DNA from: Lingula anatina
Taxonomy: Eukaryota > Brachiopoda > Lingulata > Lingulida > Lingulidae
Direction: 5' to 3'
Assembly: GCF_001039355.2 (NCBI RefSeq)
Contig: NW_019775726.1
Location: forward strand, 62,001 to 126,000
Length of the DNA: 64,000 nt
The position numbers and the translations under genes were made by a program. Positions 37,760-50,140 of this stretch are shown piece after piece (positions within the stretch are counted from its first letter, which is position 1; every line of letters begins with the position of its first letter). Under the pieces are notes generated by a model that made no database searches, was not told the origin of the DNA, and was given only the letters and a program-made list of their open reading frames with translations.

Positions 37760-40700
37760 TACAGCAACTTGTCATTTTCTTCTTTCGCGACAAACGTTAA
37801 CCAAAAAAAGTCCTTAAAATTGTTTGCTAAGACTTCATGGAACGCCTTTATCGCAGGTATATTCTTTGTAAGCGGATTTTCTTAGCTCAATACAGAAAGG
37901 GTAAGAGCCGTGTCAATATTATCATCCATAAGATGCGGAATTAAATAAGTCTTTAAAGCAGTGAAACATCAGATAAAATCAATAAATGCTGGGTATAAAG
38001 ACGACAACAGCAGTTTGTACAAATGTTATCACGGTTTTTCATAATTATTGCCATAGGAAACAGTTGCGTAATGTTTATTATGTATATGCAGTTGTACATT
38101 TATCTCGCGAGCTCCGTCGATTTTGAACTTGAGTTGAACTGTCCCGGTAGCACTAAAACTTCTGAACTGTCCATTAGGTCCATAGTGGAACTCTGGCCAG
38201 AGATGGTCTTTGGTGACTTCGCCTGCCATCTACGTCACTTAAAATAGGTTTCAAAAACAAAATAATGTAATAAATTACGACAGCGCACGAAATGGGATAT
38301 AGGGGTTAAATGGAAGACGATTGCTCGGCATTGGATATAAAACTGTTTGACTGGCTACGAGTCCGTGTCGTCTCTGTCGACAAAGGTCAGTCTGTGTGCA
38401 AGGCAGACAACTTTCATTTTTGATGATCTGTCTGATTTGTGCGAAATTTTGTGGTGCTGACAAAATGTCAACAGTAGATCATCTGTTTACGCATTTTGTG
38501 TTTTAACATATTAAAACAACCATGGCAACGCATGTAGCATGCTTCAAAACAAAGTCAAAATGAGACTAGTTTCAATTTAAACAGCAACAAGAATGCATTT
38601 AACTAGAAACAAAAGTCTTAAAAAAGAATATACAGTATATGAATATACCTTAAAGGTAGATTGTTCACACTAGGAGCACTATAGGCCTAGTTATAAAATC
38701 ACGTTTATTTCAGTCTCTAAAAATAAACGATCGATCTCAATTTGGCAGAAGTTATTACAACATGCATTGCCCTTTAAATTAATGAGATCGAGGCCCTAGT
38801 TCGGAGAGTGAGAATGCAATATGCCACTGCCTGGATAGAAGAAACAATATCACAATGGAAACAGTGAGGTTCGCACTGAAGGCTGTTTTTCCCTGGTGCC
38901 AATTGCATAATGAACGTGAAGCGACCGTGTCGATCTTTCATAGATAATCGATACCTACTCTTACCAACACAGCAAAATGTATTTTTCTTATCATGCCCCA
39001 CACTTGACCCGACTTTCTGTGTCTGCGCGGGCGAAAATTATTTTTTAGCCTCAGCAATTTTGTCGTTTGGGAATATTGATTCATGGAAACTCTTTCTGGT
39101 ACACTTTGATTTGTCTATGGTGGTCTGCTTGACCTTTACCATAACGTGGAAGCAATTATTACGCTTTATTACGCTTTGTTGTGTCATATTATCTGGAAAG
39201 GGCCCACATGCATCGGCTAATATCAGTTCTTGATAACACTGAATACACGAAAGAAGAAATAACAGCCAACTGCTTCAACTAGATTGTGTCTAAAATAACC
39301 TAACCAATTTACGTTGAATTTTATTGAAGTGCGTGACTGGATTGAGTGCTTTGCTCATATAATCCTTGTTGGTTATGCGGAAATGATCAAACTGATTTCA
39401 TTAGATTTATTTTTAGTAATTCAATTTCTACCTTTTTTATATTTTCTTTCGAAATGTGTTTCTGATATGATGAATTGATCATCTAGCTCACTGAATGTAT
39501 GAAGTAATACATAAATGTCATCAACAATAAAAAACATAAGAATAGCAAAGTTATATATACACAGGTTATCGTTTGTGTGATTTTGTTTGGTTAGTAGAGC
39601 AGTGAACAAGATCCAGCACCCAGTGCAAACCGTCAGACAGCTCTAACCCCCAATACAAGCGTTATGTATGCAGAATCTAATGACAATCTGCAGGCGATGT
39701 GAAGCTGCAGTTCAAAGCCGGGGAAGGCAAGCCATTTATAATTGATCTGCTGTTTATTTTCTGGGTACATTTTTAATAAGATTCGTTTGATTTTTTTTAT
39801 GATAAGCTGTTTTACCGGGAGGTACCTTTTTTTTCTGTAGGAGCACTCCTTTAAGCCATTTGCTATTAGACACTAAGTTAATATAGTCATTCCAATATTA
39901 AAATATATTTATGTGATGTTTTTTCTAATAGAAATCCCAACTTTAATACAAGGTTTATAAAATATACATGAAATCGTACAGCTAAAATACAAACGAAATC
40001 CCCAAAAATAACCGTGATAAAAGAAGGTTTTGAAAAATTCAAGGTGTTGCTCAAATTATGAACCTCAGTGTATGTGCAGGTCCCACGGTGAAAAGCTATA
40101 CTGTACGTGTCATTGAGGTGTTACTGATGTGTTCCAGGCAATAAGTTGTGCGCAGATACGGGTGGCGCTGTTCAGAGATTATCTTACCAGCATCGATATC
40201 GGGCTCCTATGAATTGTCTGCAGAAAAAGGAGGCTTTTTTTTTACATTCATTTGCACCAAAATACACTTTTTGACAGGGAAACGTGCATGCGTCAGCAGC
40301 TAGTAGTGATGCAGCATATACACATGTATTATCTATCATTCAGACTTTGGACGAATTTTATTCGTTTTATTCATTCCAAAACAGTCTGACGCTTGTTGAC
40401 ATGGTGTGAAAGGGCTTTTATAAGCATTAAATATCTAATAGCGACAGTTTCATAGTCATCACGTATCGTACACAGCAGCTTTAATACAAATAACCCTGGA
40501 TAAATATTATAAATTTTGTATTCTGCAGTACCTTGGTAGACTCACGGGTATTTTCTACAGGTTGAAAGCCAGATGATATTACTTGATACTTTTTTTTACT
40601 ATTTTCAAAATAATGGTCAATCCAACAACGGAACTATGTAATCAAAAGGATTCTACTTTGTCCCTATGTACATTACCATGTCTATGTTCTGTGCACGGCA

Positions 40701-42630
40701 CCAACACCAGTTCATGCGGCATAAATCTTAAATGATTTTGTGCTGAATTACTCATTTTCTTGATTTGCATGCGGTGTGTTTTACACAAGATAACTGGAAC
40801 TGGTCACAAATGTCTATATTTAAAATTTAAACAGTGCGAAAATCTAAAAGTAAAATGAAATCCTGTATAGATTTATTTAATTAGTCGGTGGTTTACATTT
40901 GATGCCTCTCCACAAGAGCGACCAATTGTGCGACATTCACTTTCAATTGAAATGCATCAGGCTAAAATATCTACAGTAAAAAAGCAAATAATCAAGCAGT
41001 TTTCATTGACGGTTTTCAACCGTCCAAATGTTCCTTCTCCGAAATACCGACAATATTTCAGAAATTATAACGTACGACAGTTTTCAGCGATATGTTTAGC
41101 CTGTATTGCAAGCCTTCCCATTAGGACCCATAACCTTTAAATGCAGAAATACAAGCCAGCAATGAGAAACCCAAGGCTAAACATGCGCATATGTAATTAA
41201 ACGTTACACTGCTGTGCATATAAATGACACGGCTTAAGGTGACAAGTAACAGTTCTTCGATGCATGTGCTTGATATTTGTGTTTCATATCTATATCTAGC
41301 AAATGACGCGCAAAAAGTACTTTTTTAACATTTGTAGACACTTGCTTTGAGGTATATTATCTGGACGTCTGACCGTCTGTTCAACACCCACTAGTACGTG
41401 TTCATGTGCCCTTCCCCGATCTCATTGGTCGCACGGTTCTTTCAGCCATAGCATGTGTCCCTTCTTCCCTTCATTCATCCCCTGCTTCGTTGGTTCATTT
41501 ATTTGTGCATCCATTCATTCATCCATTCTTTAAGTTGCTTGTTCGTTTGTTCAATTATCCATTCTCCCAACCAATTTGCTCATCGGTCAATAGATCAAGT
41601 CTCTAGGACCATTCCAATTACATTTGTTCCTTTAAAATATACTGTTCGCGTTCAAAAAGGCCCCCAAACTCATAGTTACTTTGTCTATATACATGTATAA
41701 ATACTGAAAAGCTACTCACATTTCCCCAATTCAGACCTTAAAAGCGATAAAAAATAAGAGCACCTGACGTCGATATTTTCTTATAAAGAGCAGGAAGACA
41801 TAAAGGTCTCAGTGACTGGTTAGACATTAGGAACTATATCATTTGATCAGAAAGGTTTCAAACCAGGGGCGGATTTAGGCCGTCTTCTGGGTCTTCCGGA
41901 AGACGGTCAGATTTTCAAGTTTACATTGACGGGTATCTATTTTTTCTGTCGGAAGACGGTCAAAAATGGAGGTTGGATCAACAAAGATAATTTGGAAGAC
42001 TGTCAGAAAATATCTCTGGATCCGCCCCTGCAAACATCGAGTCCAAGTGCAGGAATGGGTTGAGCAATGATTTGTGAGTAGGAGAAATACACCATTTTTG
42101 GGGCAAATTGAATTTGGCGGGAAAGTGTCGGATTGGATCCTTTGATTTTCTATAAAAATATACCGTGCTTATGTCACATTGCCTTTTTAATTTTTGAAAT
42201 CACTAACCTTTGTCCCAAGAAAAGCGGAAATTAAAGAAATACCTTGGATTACACAACTTAAGTTCAGTAAGTGCTTTCATACTTCTTTATTTTATGGTTA
42301 GCTTTCAGTAAAGAACTTGATACAGCTAATGTCGCTTACTACTTGAAAATTGAACATGGTGTTATATGTGTTCATTTATTCCACCGTTAATCAATCAATT
42401 AATTAACCAATTATTTTTGAGCCCAAATCTTTTTATCCGTCCTGTCGAAACCAAATGGTAATACTTACGTGCTTAAAATTAGTTCTTTATCTATCGTAAT
42501 TAGTCCTTAACCAAAACAGGCTTGAATGTATAAAAAGAAAGTGAAACCATGTTATGTGTATCAAACCTATTCATTTAACTCAAATGCTTATGACGGTTTC
42601 AGCGTGTGCATTTTTGATAAGACCTATGCT
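37760..42630. other. Probable intron or spacer, no exon recognised
   Basis: If the exons at 37.6 and 42.7 kb belong together, this is one 4.9 kb intron. The only structured feature is the small terminal-inverted-repeat element at 41864-42030. Open frames of 60-110 codons at 38.0, 38.9, 41.0 and 41.4 kb show no family features; the 41.4 kb ones come from a CATTCATCC-type simple repeat. Confidence 0.5.
41864..42030. mobile_element. 167-base non-autonomous element with hAT-like ends and 5-base TSD
   Basis: It begins CAGGGGCGGATTTAG and ends CTGGATCCGCCCCTG, an imperfect 15-base inverted repeat. It is flanked by CAAAC on both sides (41859-41863, 42031-42035). Inside, GGAAGACGGTCA or a near copy occurs three times. 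The CAGGGGCGGATCCAG terminus is common among hAT-type elements. A 5-base target duplication points to the hAT5-type subgroup; this last step is from memory. Confidence 0.75.
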
Positions 42631-42638
42631 ATCAATAC

Positions 42639-42761
42639 CTGACGCTGGTATCCGGGTGCCCTTGGCCCAAGAAATGCCTCACTGACGCGTCTAACCATGC
42701 TAATTTTAGGTGGATGACGAACAGAATTCGCTCTGGATGCCACCCGCGCTAGCCCAGCCAT
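42639..42761 (-). CDS. Possible first coding exon, joins 37558-37708 in phase 0
   Basis: An ATG at 42761 with A at -3 and G at +4 opens MAGLARVASRANSVRHPPKI and continues SMVRRVSEAFLGPRAPGYQRQ to a donor GTATTG. The peptide is basic. It links in phase 0 to the exon at 37708, giving about 91 residues before the possible join to the TMEM272-like exons. The upstream frame is open back to a TAA at about 42837-42839, so a longer start through another exon cannot be excluded. No family is recognised. Confidence 0.45.
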
Positions 42762-42999
42762 CTTGTCTGCTACAACCAACTTATCTCTCGGCGTATCCTT
42801 TACTCCAGATTTCACCCGCTTGTCTGTTCTGTGCAATTAATTTGCTGCAAAGCAAACCAGGTGCTATATGCTGGTTTTTCTTGATTGTTAACGATTCTTC
42901 TTTCCTTCCGTGATTATCGACAGCTTGTATGTCAATGGTAAATTGTGGTTCGTTTTAACGCTTATCAAAGATCGCTGTCACGTGACAATTTGTCAAATT

Positions 43000-44570
43000 G
43001 ACAGTTCTCATGTATGTAGGGTGTAGTCGCAGGCAGAGTTTCCCTAAAATTAAGCTCCTATCAATATTGGTTAGTTCGTTCTCTTTAGAATTTCCGAATA
43101 GCACAATACTAACAAGGAAAAACACAAAATGTTCACTATCACATGTGTAAAGTATAACTTGTAATGCATACAGCTGCTCGTCTCGAACGTTGTCTTTCCA
43201 GTCAAGATGGACCGGCCTTACTAAGCGGGTAATACAACTACCAGTAGCTCACCTCAGACAGTCAGCCTAACGACATGGGACCAATACAGAGCGTTGAACG
43301 GCGCAGCAGAAATATTAATTTCCTTTCCATGGTAACCCAAAGCATACAACCAGCCGACGGGAGTTAATACTGCATGGGACATTTCGAGTTCAACCTAACT
43401 TGACTGGAACTAGTCCAGTCGCAGGGAAACGGAATACAAGCGGAATCCTGTTTGGACAAAAGATGTGATCGACTTCTTCTGATTGCTAGGAATACAGTGC
43501 ACAAGACAGGTGTTGTGTATTTAGGTTTACTGAAGGTTCGGATACATGATTTATTTAATGCTGAGATACCAGTATAGTGAGCATTTAATGATTATCACAC
43601 AGCTGTTTGGGTCGCATCAGGCCGATTTCAGTGGCTTCGTTCACACGATAATATTTTAACCAAGGCCTGAATATATACAAGACACTCGCGAAACCAATGA
43701 GTGCGTTCAGTCAGGACTTGATAGAACTTAGCTCTTTACTAATTGAAAGCTGACACGATTCCATATTTATTCATTCATTCGTTAATGAACTAATTAACTG
43801 CTGAGTTATTTAACTGTTTAGAAATAGTTTGAAAAGATTGTTTGCTTCTTGTGAGCAATTAGGAATTCGATATAATAAAACTGATGACCAGTGAGATATG
43901 AGTTAATATGACATGTATAGTTTTACATGTACCATGTGCATGTATCTACCCAGTGCTTGGCAGGCGATAACTGTCATGCTCGTCAGATGACGTCAAATGA
44001 CGGGGTTTAGGCGATTCCAAGATCTAAAAATTTTGTGTTTGAACTCAACTTTGAATTGTCATGTCCTTGGGTTTTTACAAAGGTATCACTTATCAAAGTA
44101 TTTATTGCAAAGAGTATTGCATATCATTGGGTTTCACGGAGAGGATTTAACAGATGTGCTCAATAAGAATAACAAAACTTGAAACAACAAATCACCGCTG
44201 GAGAAGTCTTTTTAACACAAGTACATTTTAGGAAATATTTTTTATATCAAAATACCTTTTCTACAATTTTACTTCAGATTATTTTTATTACGCATATTTT
44301 CCAACAGAGCCTAGGAAAGTATAGGCTTTGGTTTAATTTTCCCCCAATTCCTCAGGATGTATACGCAAAGCAGTGCAAGAGGGGGAAATATTTTTGTTAC
44401 CCTTTTAAATCATGTCGCAGCCGCAATAGCCGTATAATTCAACCCTTTGGACACCCCATATTAAAATTGTTACTGTCATATTTTGCAGATTAACCTTATA
44501 ACCATAAAGCGTCGATCCAGTTCTTTTCTCCTACCTGCCATCTTTGTAAGTTGCAAAGATTACGCTGTTA
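43000..44570. other. Non-coding stretch, nothing recognised
   Basis: Open frames at 43997-44493 are AT-rich and lack motifs or a spliced partner. No RNA gene or repeat of note was seen. Confidence 0.5.
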
Positions 44571-44571
44571 C

Positions 44572-44769
44572 TAAGGGCGTATTCCCAGACATTTAGATCG
44601 ATCTATCCCCGTGGGGAGTCTCACTAGATTACTGTCAAATAATCCGGCTTAAATGTCCGTCCCGCCTACCACAAGCTGTACAGCTCGGCTGACAGCTACT
44701 TAGCGTGAACCCCCAGGGAGTTAGGTCGATCTAGTTTGGATGGATCCAATCTCTGGGAATGGGGTCTTA
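44572..44769. mobile_element. Foldback MITE, subfamily A, copy 2
   Basis: Same orientation as copy 1, from AAGGGCGTATTCCCAGAC to TCTGGGAATGGGGTCTTA. It matches copy 1 closely over most of its length but lacks the central GGGGGTAATTAACTTTCGT block (a deletion of about 20 bases between AAGCTGTA and CAGCTCGG). No coding capacity. Confidence 0.75.
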
Positions 44770-45114
44770 GACTGTCTTTCCGTATATATAAAACGTAACC
44801 ACCCGGTACGCTGCGTTAGTGGCAAATTAAATGGTCCCCTTTTTACTGCAACTTTACAAAACTTTTAGTGTCTGAAATGAAAGATCCGTGGAGGGTTTTT
44901 AAGGCAAAAGAAGATAGATAAAGGTAAAATTTTCTTACAATGTTATTTATTGATGACATTTTCGCATCATCTAAAAATATTGGAAATAAATCATTTCAAT
45001 AAATGAGGACTGGTTTTGTGATTGTTGTTGTTGATGGAGATTTAAACAACAGTTCGAAAAGGAAGGGAATATTCCGTTCTCTATATAGCCCAGCCTACCA
45101 CTGTACGGAATGGG

Positions 45115-45134
45115 AGAGAGAGAGAGAGAGAGAC
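45115..45134. repeat. (GA)n microsatellite
   Basis: About nine GA units; minor. Confidence 0.8.
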
Positions 45135-46263
45135 GATCTTGTAGACAATGTTTTTAGCTCATCAAAACCATAGAAAAGTTCAATGTGCTTGACGTCAAAC
45201 GTCACTTTCGGGCTGTAAAAGAAAACAGCAGAGGAAGTCTGTGTGGTCGTTGCTTGTCGCTATAGTCCACATTACCAATGCAGAACGGTTATCTTTAGAT
45301 TTAAACAATCAATACCTAAGCTTGGGCGCGTCAGAGCTACTGTGCGTTGACGTTAGACGGACGCCTGCGTATTCATGTACACATCGATGGGACGAAAATA
45401 CTGTCATACTGTCACAGTGACAAGAAGTCCATTAAGATTACCTGGTGCAAATAAAACACTCAGCCGCATTTCCTACTAGGTGTTTTCACACTTGACAGAT
45501 CAATCGATCATTTACTTCGTAATGAAAAACAATCAATTCGTTTTCAGTCTAGGTGGGTTCGACCGGGAGTCCAACATAACAGAAACTCGATCTGTACCGA
45601 CTGTGGCATATGAAACAGTCATTGCGTTGGTTAACTTCTATAAAGAGTAGCAAATGATACAAGTTCATACCATGCACCAATTAACGACTGAATAGAAAGG
45701 ATGTTCGAGGTAGGCCATCGACCGTAATGGTCGCAAGCTTACAAACCTGCATAGAAATTGTGAAGAATATAAATAGCAGAAAATAAGCACAATAATGTAA
45801 GTTACTGTAAGTATTTCCGTGAAATCAGGCAAATGATAATTCGGTCCTGACATCAGTCTTTACTATATGTAAACACACAAATCAGTCTAATAGACCCAGA
45901 CCTTCTGTAAAATATTTTGATAATACACATTGTAAAAACATTTCCCTTTAAAGAATGGTAGCAGTGTTAAGAAATCTCCACGTGGCACTGGCATTGGTCG
46001 TCAAATATGCAGCACCAGTCTTACTGTCATGGCGCAAATCATTAAAAAAATAATATAAATAAACTAGATGTTGTAAGATGACATGTAAAATCATCGGCCA
46101 GTCTTGTCTGCATGCCAGTTTTACCGCGCTAAGATCCTAGATCTTTCCATGGCACAAGGTTCATTTATATTATTTTTCATTTGACCTTTTCTGAGTTTAA
46201 ATATGGTCACCAGACAAATAGATTGTTTGATTAATAATTTTGAAAAGTGGATTTCTTCATAAT

Positions 46264-46289
46264 CTCTCTCTCTCTCTCTCTCTCTCTCC

Positions 46290-46321
<32 letters not shown>

Positions 46322-46325
46322 CACA
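46264..46325. repeat. Compound (TC)n(AC)n microsatellite
   Basis: TC units to about 46300 pass directly into AC units. Another (CA)n run lies at 46622-46653. Both are in intergenic sequence. Confidence 0.9.
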
Positions 46326-46613
46326 TCCCAAGCATCCACAATGAGGTACATTAGTTGTGATGCTAAGAGTGCAGCTTAGACCATCGATTAAGTTTGCTTG
46401 CCAGGCGGCTGAATTCAGGCCTTTTACAGATGTAAGTTACATCTGGCGTGAACTGAACTTAGTCTGTTAAAGAATGACTTAAATACACAGGTACTCTATC
46501 TCTTTCCCTTATTAAATGCACAACTACACTGTATCAATAAATACAGAGTGGATCTAGTCACGTACATGTTACGATCCGAGAAACTATTAGCCGATTTGTT
46601 CAATACAATCAAC

Positions 46614-46658
<45 letters not shown>

Positions 46659-47611
46659 AATAAATAAATAAATAAGAATAAAAACAGGGTACAATATGTA
46701 CTAGTATGTTGTTTATTTGTTACTATAGTTTTTCAGAGTCCCTATATGAAGTATAGCGGTATGATTATGTAGTTCACATTTTTTATAATATAGTTAATAA
46801 CCTTTCCTTATAAATATGGCACAGCGTTCGTAACATCATTGTGTTTCCTGCGCTAACCGTGAGACTAAGCAGTCTGAGCTAGTGAGCGAAGAAATAAAAA
46901 CTACAATTGATCAGCTTACTTTATTCCCTTTCTTTTCATTTCTATATGTTCCCCGTCTAAAACCTTTTTAACCTTTATATTCTGCACAAATTAGTTCTAG
47001 AGACTCTTAATCGATTTAGATTGTCCCAAGAGCAAAAGAAAAGATCATATTGCGGCTTTGGTGCATTAACTATTTAACCTTTTCTCAATGGTACTGTTGT
47101 AACCTTGTTGCTAGTGCGATGATGCTTGACCTAATAATATTGATTTCCGTCAAATAGTCAAAAACATTTACGAAAATAAAAAAAGAAGATATAGGATAAC
47201 GTAAACACTTATTACGTCAAAGGAAGAACAATTCTTCATATGGGATTCATAATTCCACAATTAATACATTGTAAGCAGAACTTATAATATAATAAATTCC
47301 TTTTTTACCACCGAAAAACGGCGGTTGTCTCAATTATTCTGAAATCTGTGCTTGCCATCGGACTACGTGGACCTTCATAGATGGCTATCTTATCATATCC
47401 CGTCCCGTAGTCTGATTGACTGTGGGGGACCACTTGAAGATTTTGCTGCCAGCTCTCTCCACTCCCATCTGTTGTCTGTTTTTCTGAGGATGCTGCTCTA
47501 CTTTAGCCCGTGGAATCTGTGAATTTTTTATCTCCGACCTTTTTTTCGGACTTGCTCGGCTTCTTAGAAGGCTGCCCATTACTACGAAAACACGCTATAA
47601 AAATCTACTAA

Positions 47612-47830
47612 CTTTCACCCCATTTCCATAGATTAGATCGACCCACTTTAGATCGACCTAACTCCCTGGGGGTTCACGCTAAATAGCTGTCAGCCGGGCG
47701 GACACGAAAGTTAATTACCCCCTTACAGCTGGTAGTAGGCGGGACGGACATTTAAGTCGGATTATCTGAAAGTAATCTAGTGAGACTCCCCGCGGGGATA
47801 GATCGATCTAAAATCTATGGGAATAGAGCC
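47612..47830. mobile_element. Foldback MITE, subfamily A, copy 3 (reverse orientation)
   Basis: Read on the minus strand it follows copy 1: ATTCCCATAGATTTTAGATC, then GAGTCTCACTAGATTAC, GTCCCGCCTACTACCAGCTG, GGGGGTAATTAACTTTCGTG, CTGACAGC and finally ATGGAAATGGGG. It keeps the central block that copy 2 has lost. The termini are more diverged than in copies 1 and 2. Confidence 0.72.
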
Positions 47831-47839
47831 TTTGAACGT

Positions 47840-50000
47840 CAGAACGGATTATTTACCATTGTTTAGTATGGGAAAATCGTCGTTTACTTTTTCCGCCAAA
47901 ATGAAGAGGTGCTGGAGTGCAGCAGATGGGCTATCAACATGCATGCAGCATGCACGGTTACATGGGTAGTTGCTTGAAAGGATGAAAAGCTTTGTAAAAA
48001 TTTAATAAGATAAGATAATATCAATAGATATCAGGTTTTATTTGACCGACAATAATTAAGTTGATAGAGCACTGGAACAATTGATTTCTTAAGCGGCGAA
48101 AGTTCAGGAGTTTTGTGTTCCAACGAAAATCTTATGTAAGATGTTTAGTCATACATGTATATCCTTTTATACACAAGGACTGTACGCTAGAGAATAATTA
48201 GCGTGTTTCTTAGGGACACGTAAGAAACAAGAAAAGAGAAGAAAATATGTTGATCGCAAAAGCTAGATAAAATCGGAATTTAAAACCAGTTATCTCCAAT
48301 ACTAATATGTGCAGACTGTACCCAATACCAATTACCAATATAATAATAATAATAATGATAAGAAGAAGACGAAAGAGAAGAAGAAAAAGCTCAAGGTTTG
48401 AACCTGATGGAACCTGTGTTGAAAATGACCCCGATATTGAATCAACTGATCTGAACACAAGGACTGTATGAAGCTTCTCGACGTGAAACTAGCGATTCTG
48501 TCGAATAATCTTTGAGTAGTGGCTTTTGAACTCAGAAAGGTTGCATTATATTAATTCGTACAACTGTATTGTGTAAATATCAAGTGTTGTTGTAAAAACT
48601 CTTTCACCTCTCCGACCTCGCCCCTTTTAACTTGCACAAGCATTTTTGACACCATTCAAACAAGCCGTCTGCAACACTCTCTCAGTGTGGTTCTCTGGGG
48701 AAGCTACAAACAGATTGTAAACTAGTCTTGAACAGGTTCATTGGTAGTCTATGGTCTGCTCACGATCTGCCCTCGATCGATGACAACGCTTTTCCCGTGG
48801 TTTGGCCCAGTCATTTGAAACAAGAGTCTAATTATTGAACTCTAAAGTGTTTGTGAAAATCAGTGTAGTGATGTAAACACGAACGAAGGGGAAAAGTATG
48901 TACGAAGACGGCGTTTAATGCTCAAAATATCAAAACCACGCGGGTAAAATGCAGTTAAAAATTTTTCATTTCTTTGTATTAATGTAGAAATAATAGGTAA
49001 CAACCGGGAGATAAGAGTCAGAAATGAAAGTTATCTATGATATGTCACACCTATAGACCCGGCCCCCACCCTCCACCCCCACTTTTTTACTGCCGCACTA
49101 GCCTTAATTGCAGGGATCAGGGGGGCTGGGCGCCCTGTTCATTTCTTTCAATCCAATGTATACTTAAATAAGTTATTGAACACAGTACGCCAAAGTAAAT
49201 AACTGAGATTTTTAAAACGTTAAAACGTACTCCTCCTTCACCTTCTGACGTACCTTTTTTCACGTCTACTTTCAAAATACAAGTAAACTGCTTTACGAGC
49301 TAAATGAAAAAAAAAACGATTTTCCAGGCCTTTGGCATACGTAAATCAGTGGGCGTGTTCGCCTGGTATTTTAATAATGTCGAGTGAAATGAGGTTTAAA
49401 AACTTATTCCCAATTATCAAAATCCTGTACCCGCCATTGTACTTGTCATATTGCTCTGTCCATTGAGAAGAATAAGATATTTTAAGCCATCGATGTATTA
49501 TCAATTCTGTATATCAGAGGTGCAAAGCCGCATTTTGCAACCGCCACGCGTTTAAAAACCAATTTTACAGCGACAAAAAATCTATAAACATTTGATTTTC
49601 CGACCCCCTCCCCGACACTTAAAACTTGCATCACATCCAATTTGCGTTATGTTTATAATGTCAAAGAAGACAATTATATGCAAGTCCGATATCAGTCTTG
49701 AGCTACCTTTGAAAGGACAGAAAGGAGTGTTGTTTACACGTGGTAAATTATCACCCTTTATTCCAATTTGGTAATAAAATTAAGGTTCTGTCCCGAAGTT
49801 TTCTGTGATCGTGCAGATAACTACAGGTGGAGGACTAATACAGTAAGTATCTAAGACACCTGAAGCATTCTTCTTTAAAAAAGATGAGAAACTATTGAAG
49901 AAATGGCTTATATCAATTCTTTGTTGATAAAATCTGACGTAATTACGAAACAAGACGTTTAAGACATTTAGCGAAGACTCGTCTCTGAAAAAAAAAGAAA

Positions 50001-50063
<63 letters not shown>

Positions 50064-50140
50064 AATTTGTGCAGGTAGTGGCTTTGTAAACGCTTGGTCA
50101 GACCGTATTCCATACTGTATCTTTTGAAGCGATGTCTCAA
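47840..50140. other. Spacer downstream of the SLC22 gene, no gene recognised
   Basis: Contains the 3' UTR side of the SLC22 gene at its right end and an A-run followed by about 32 bases of (AT)n at 49988-50060. No exon with a recognisable product. Confidence 0.55.

Noticed and set aside
38029-38229. 66-codon minus-strand open frame starting MAGEVTKDHL
   Set aside because: No splice borders, no family similarity, and it lies within a likely intron. The opposite strand is equally open.
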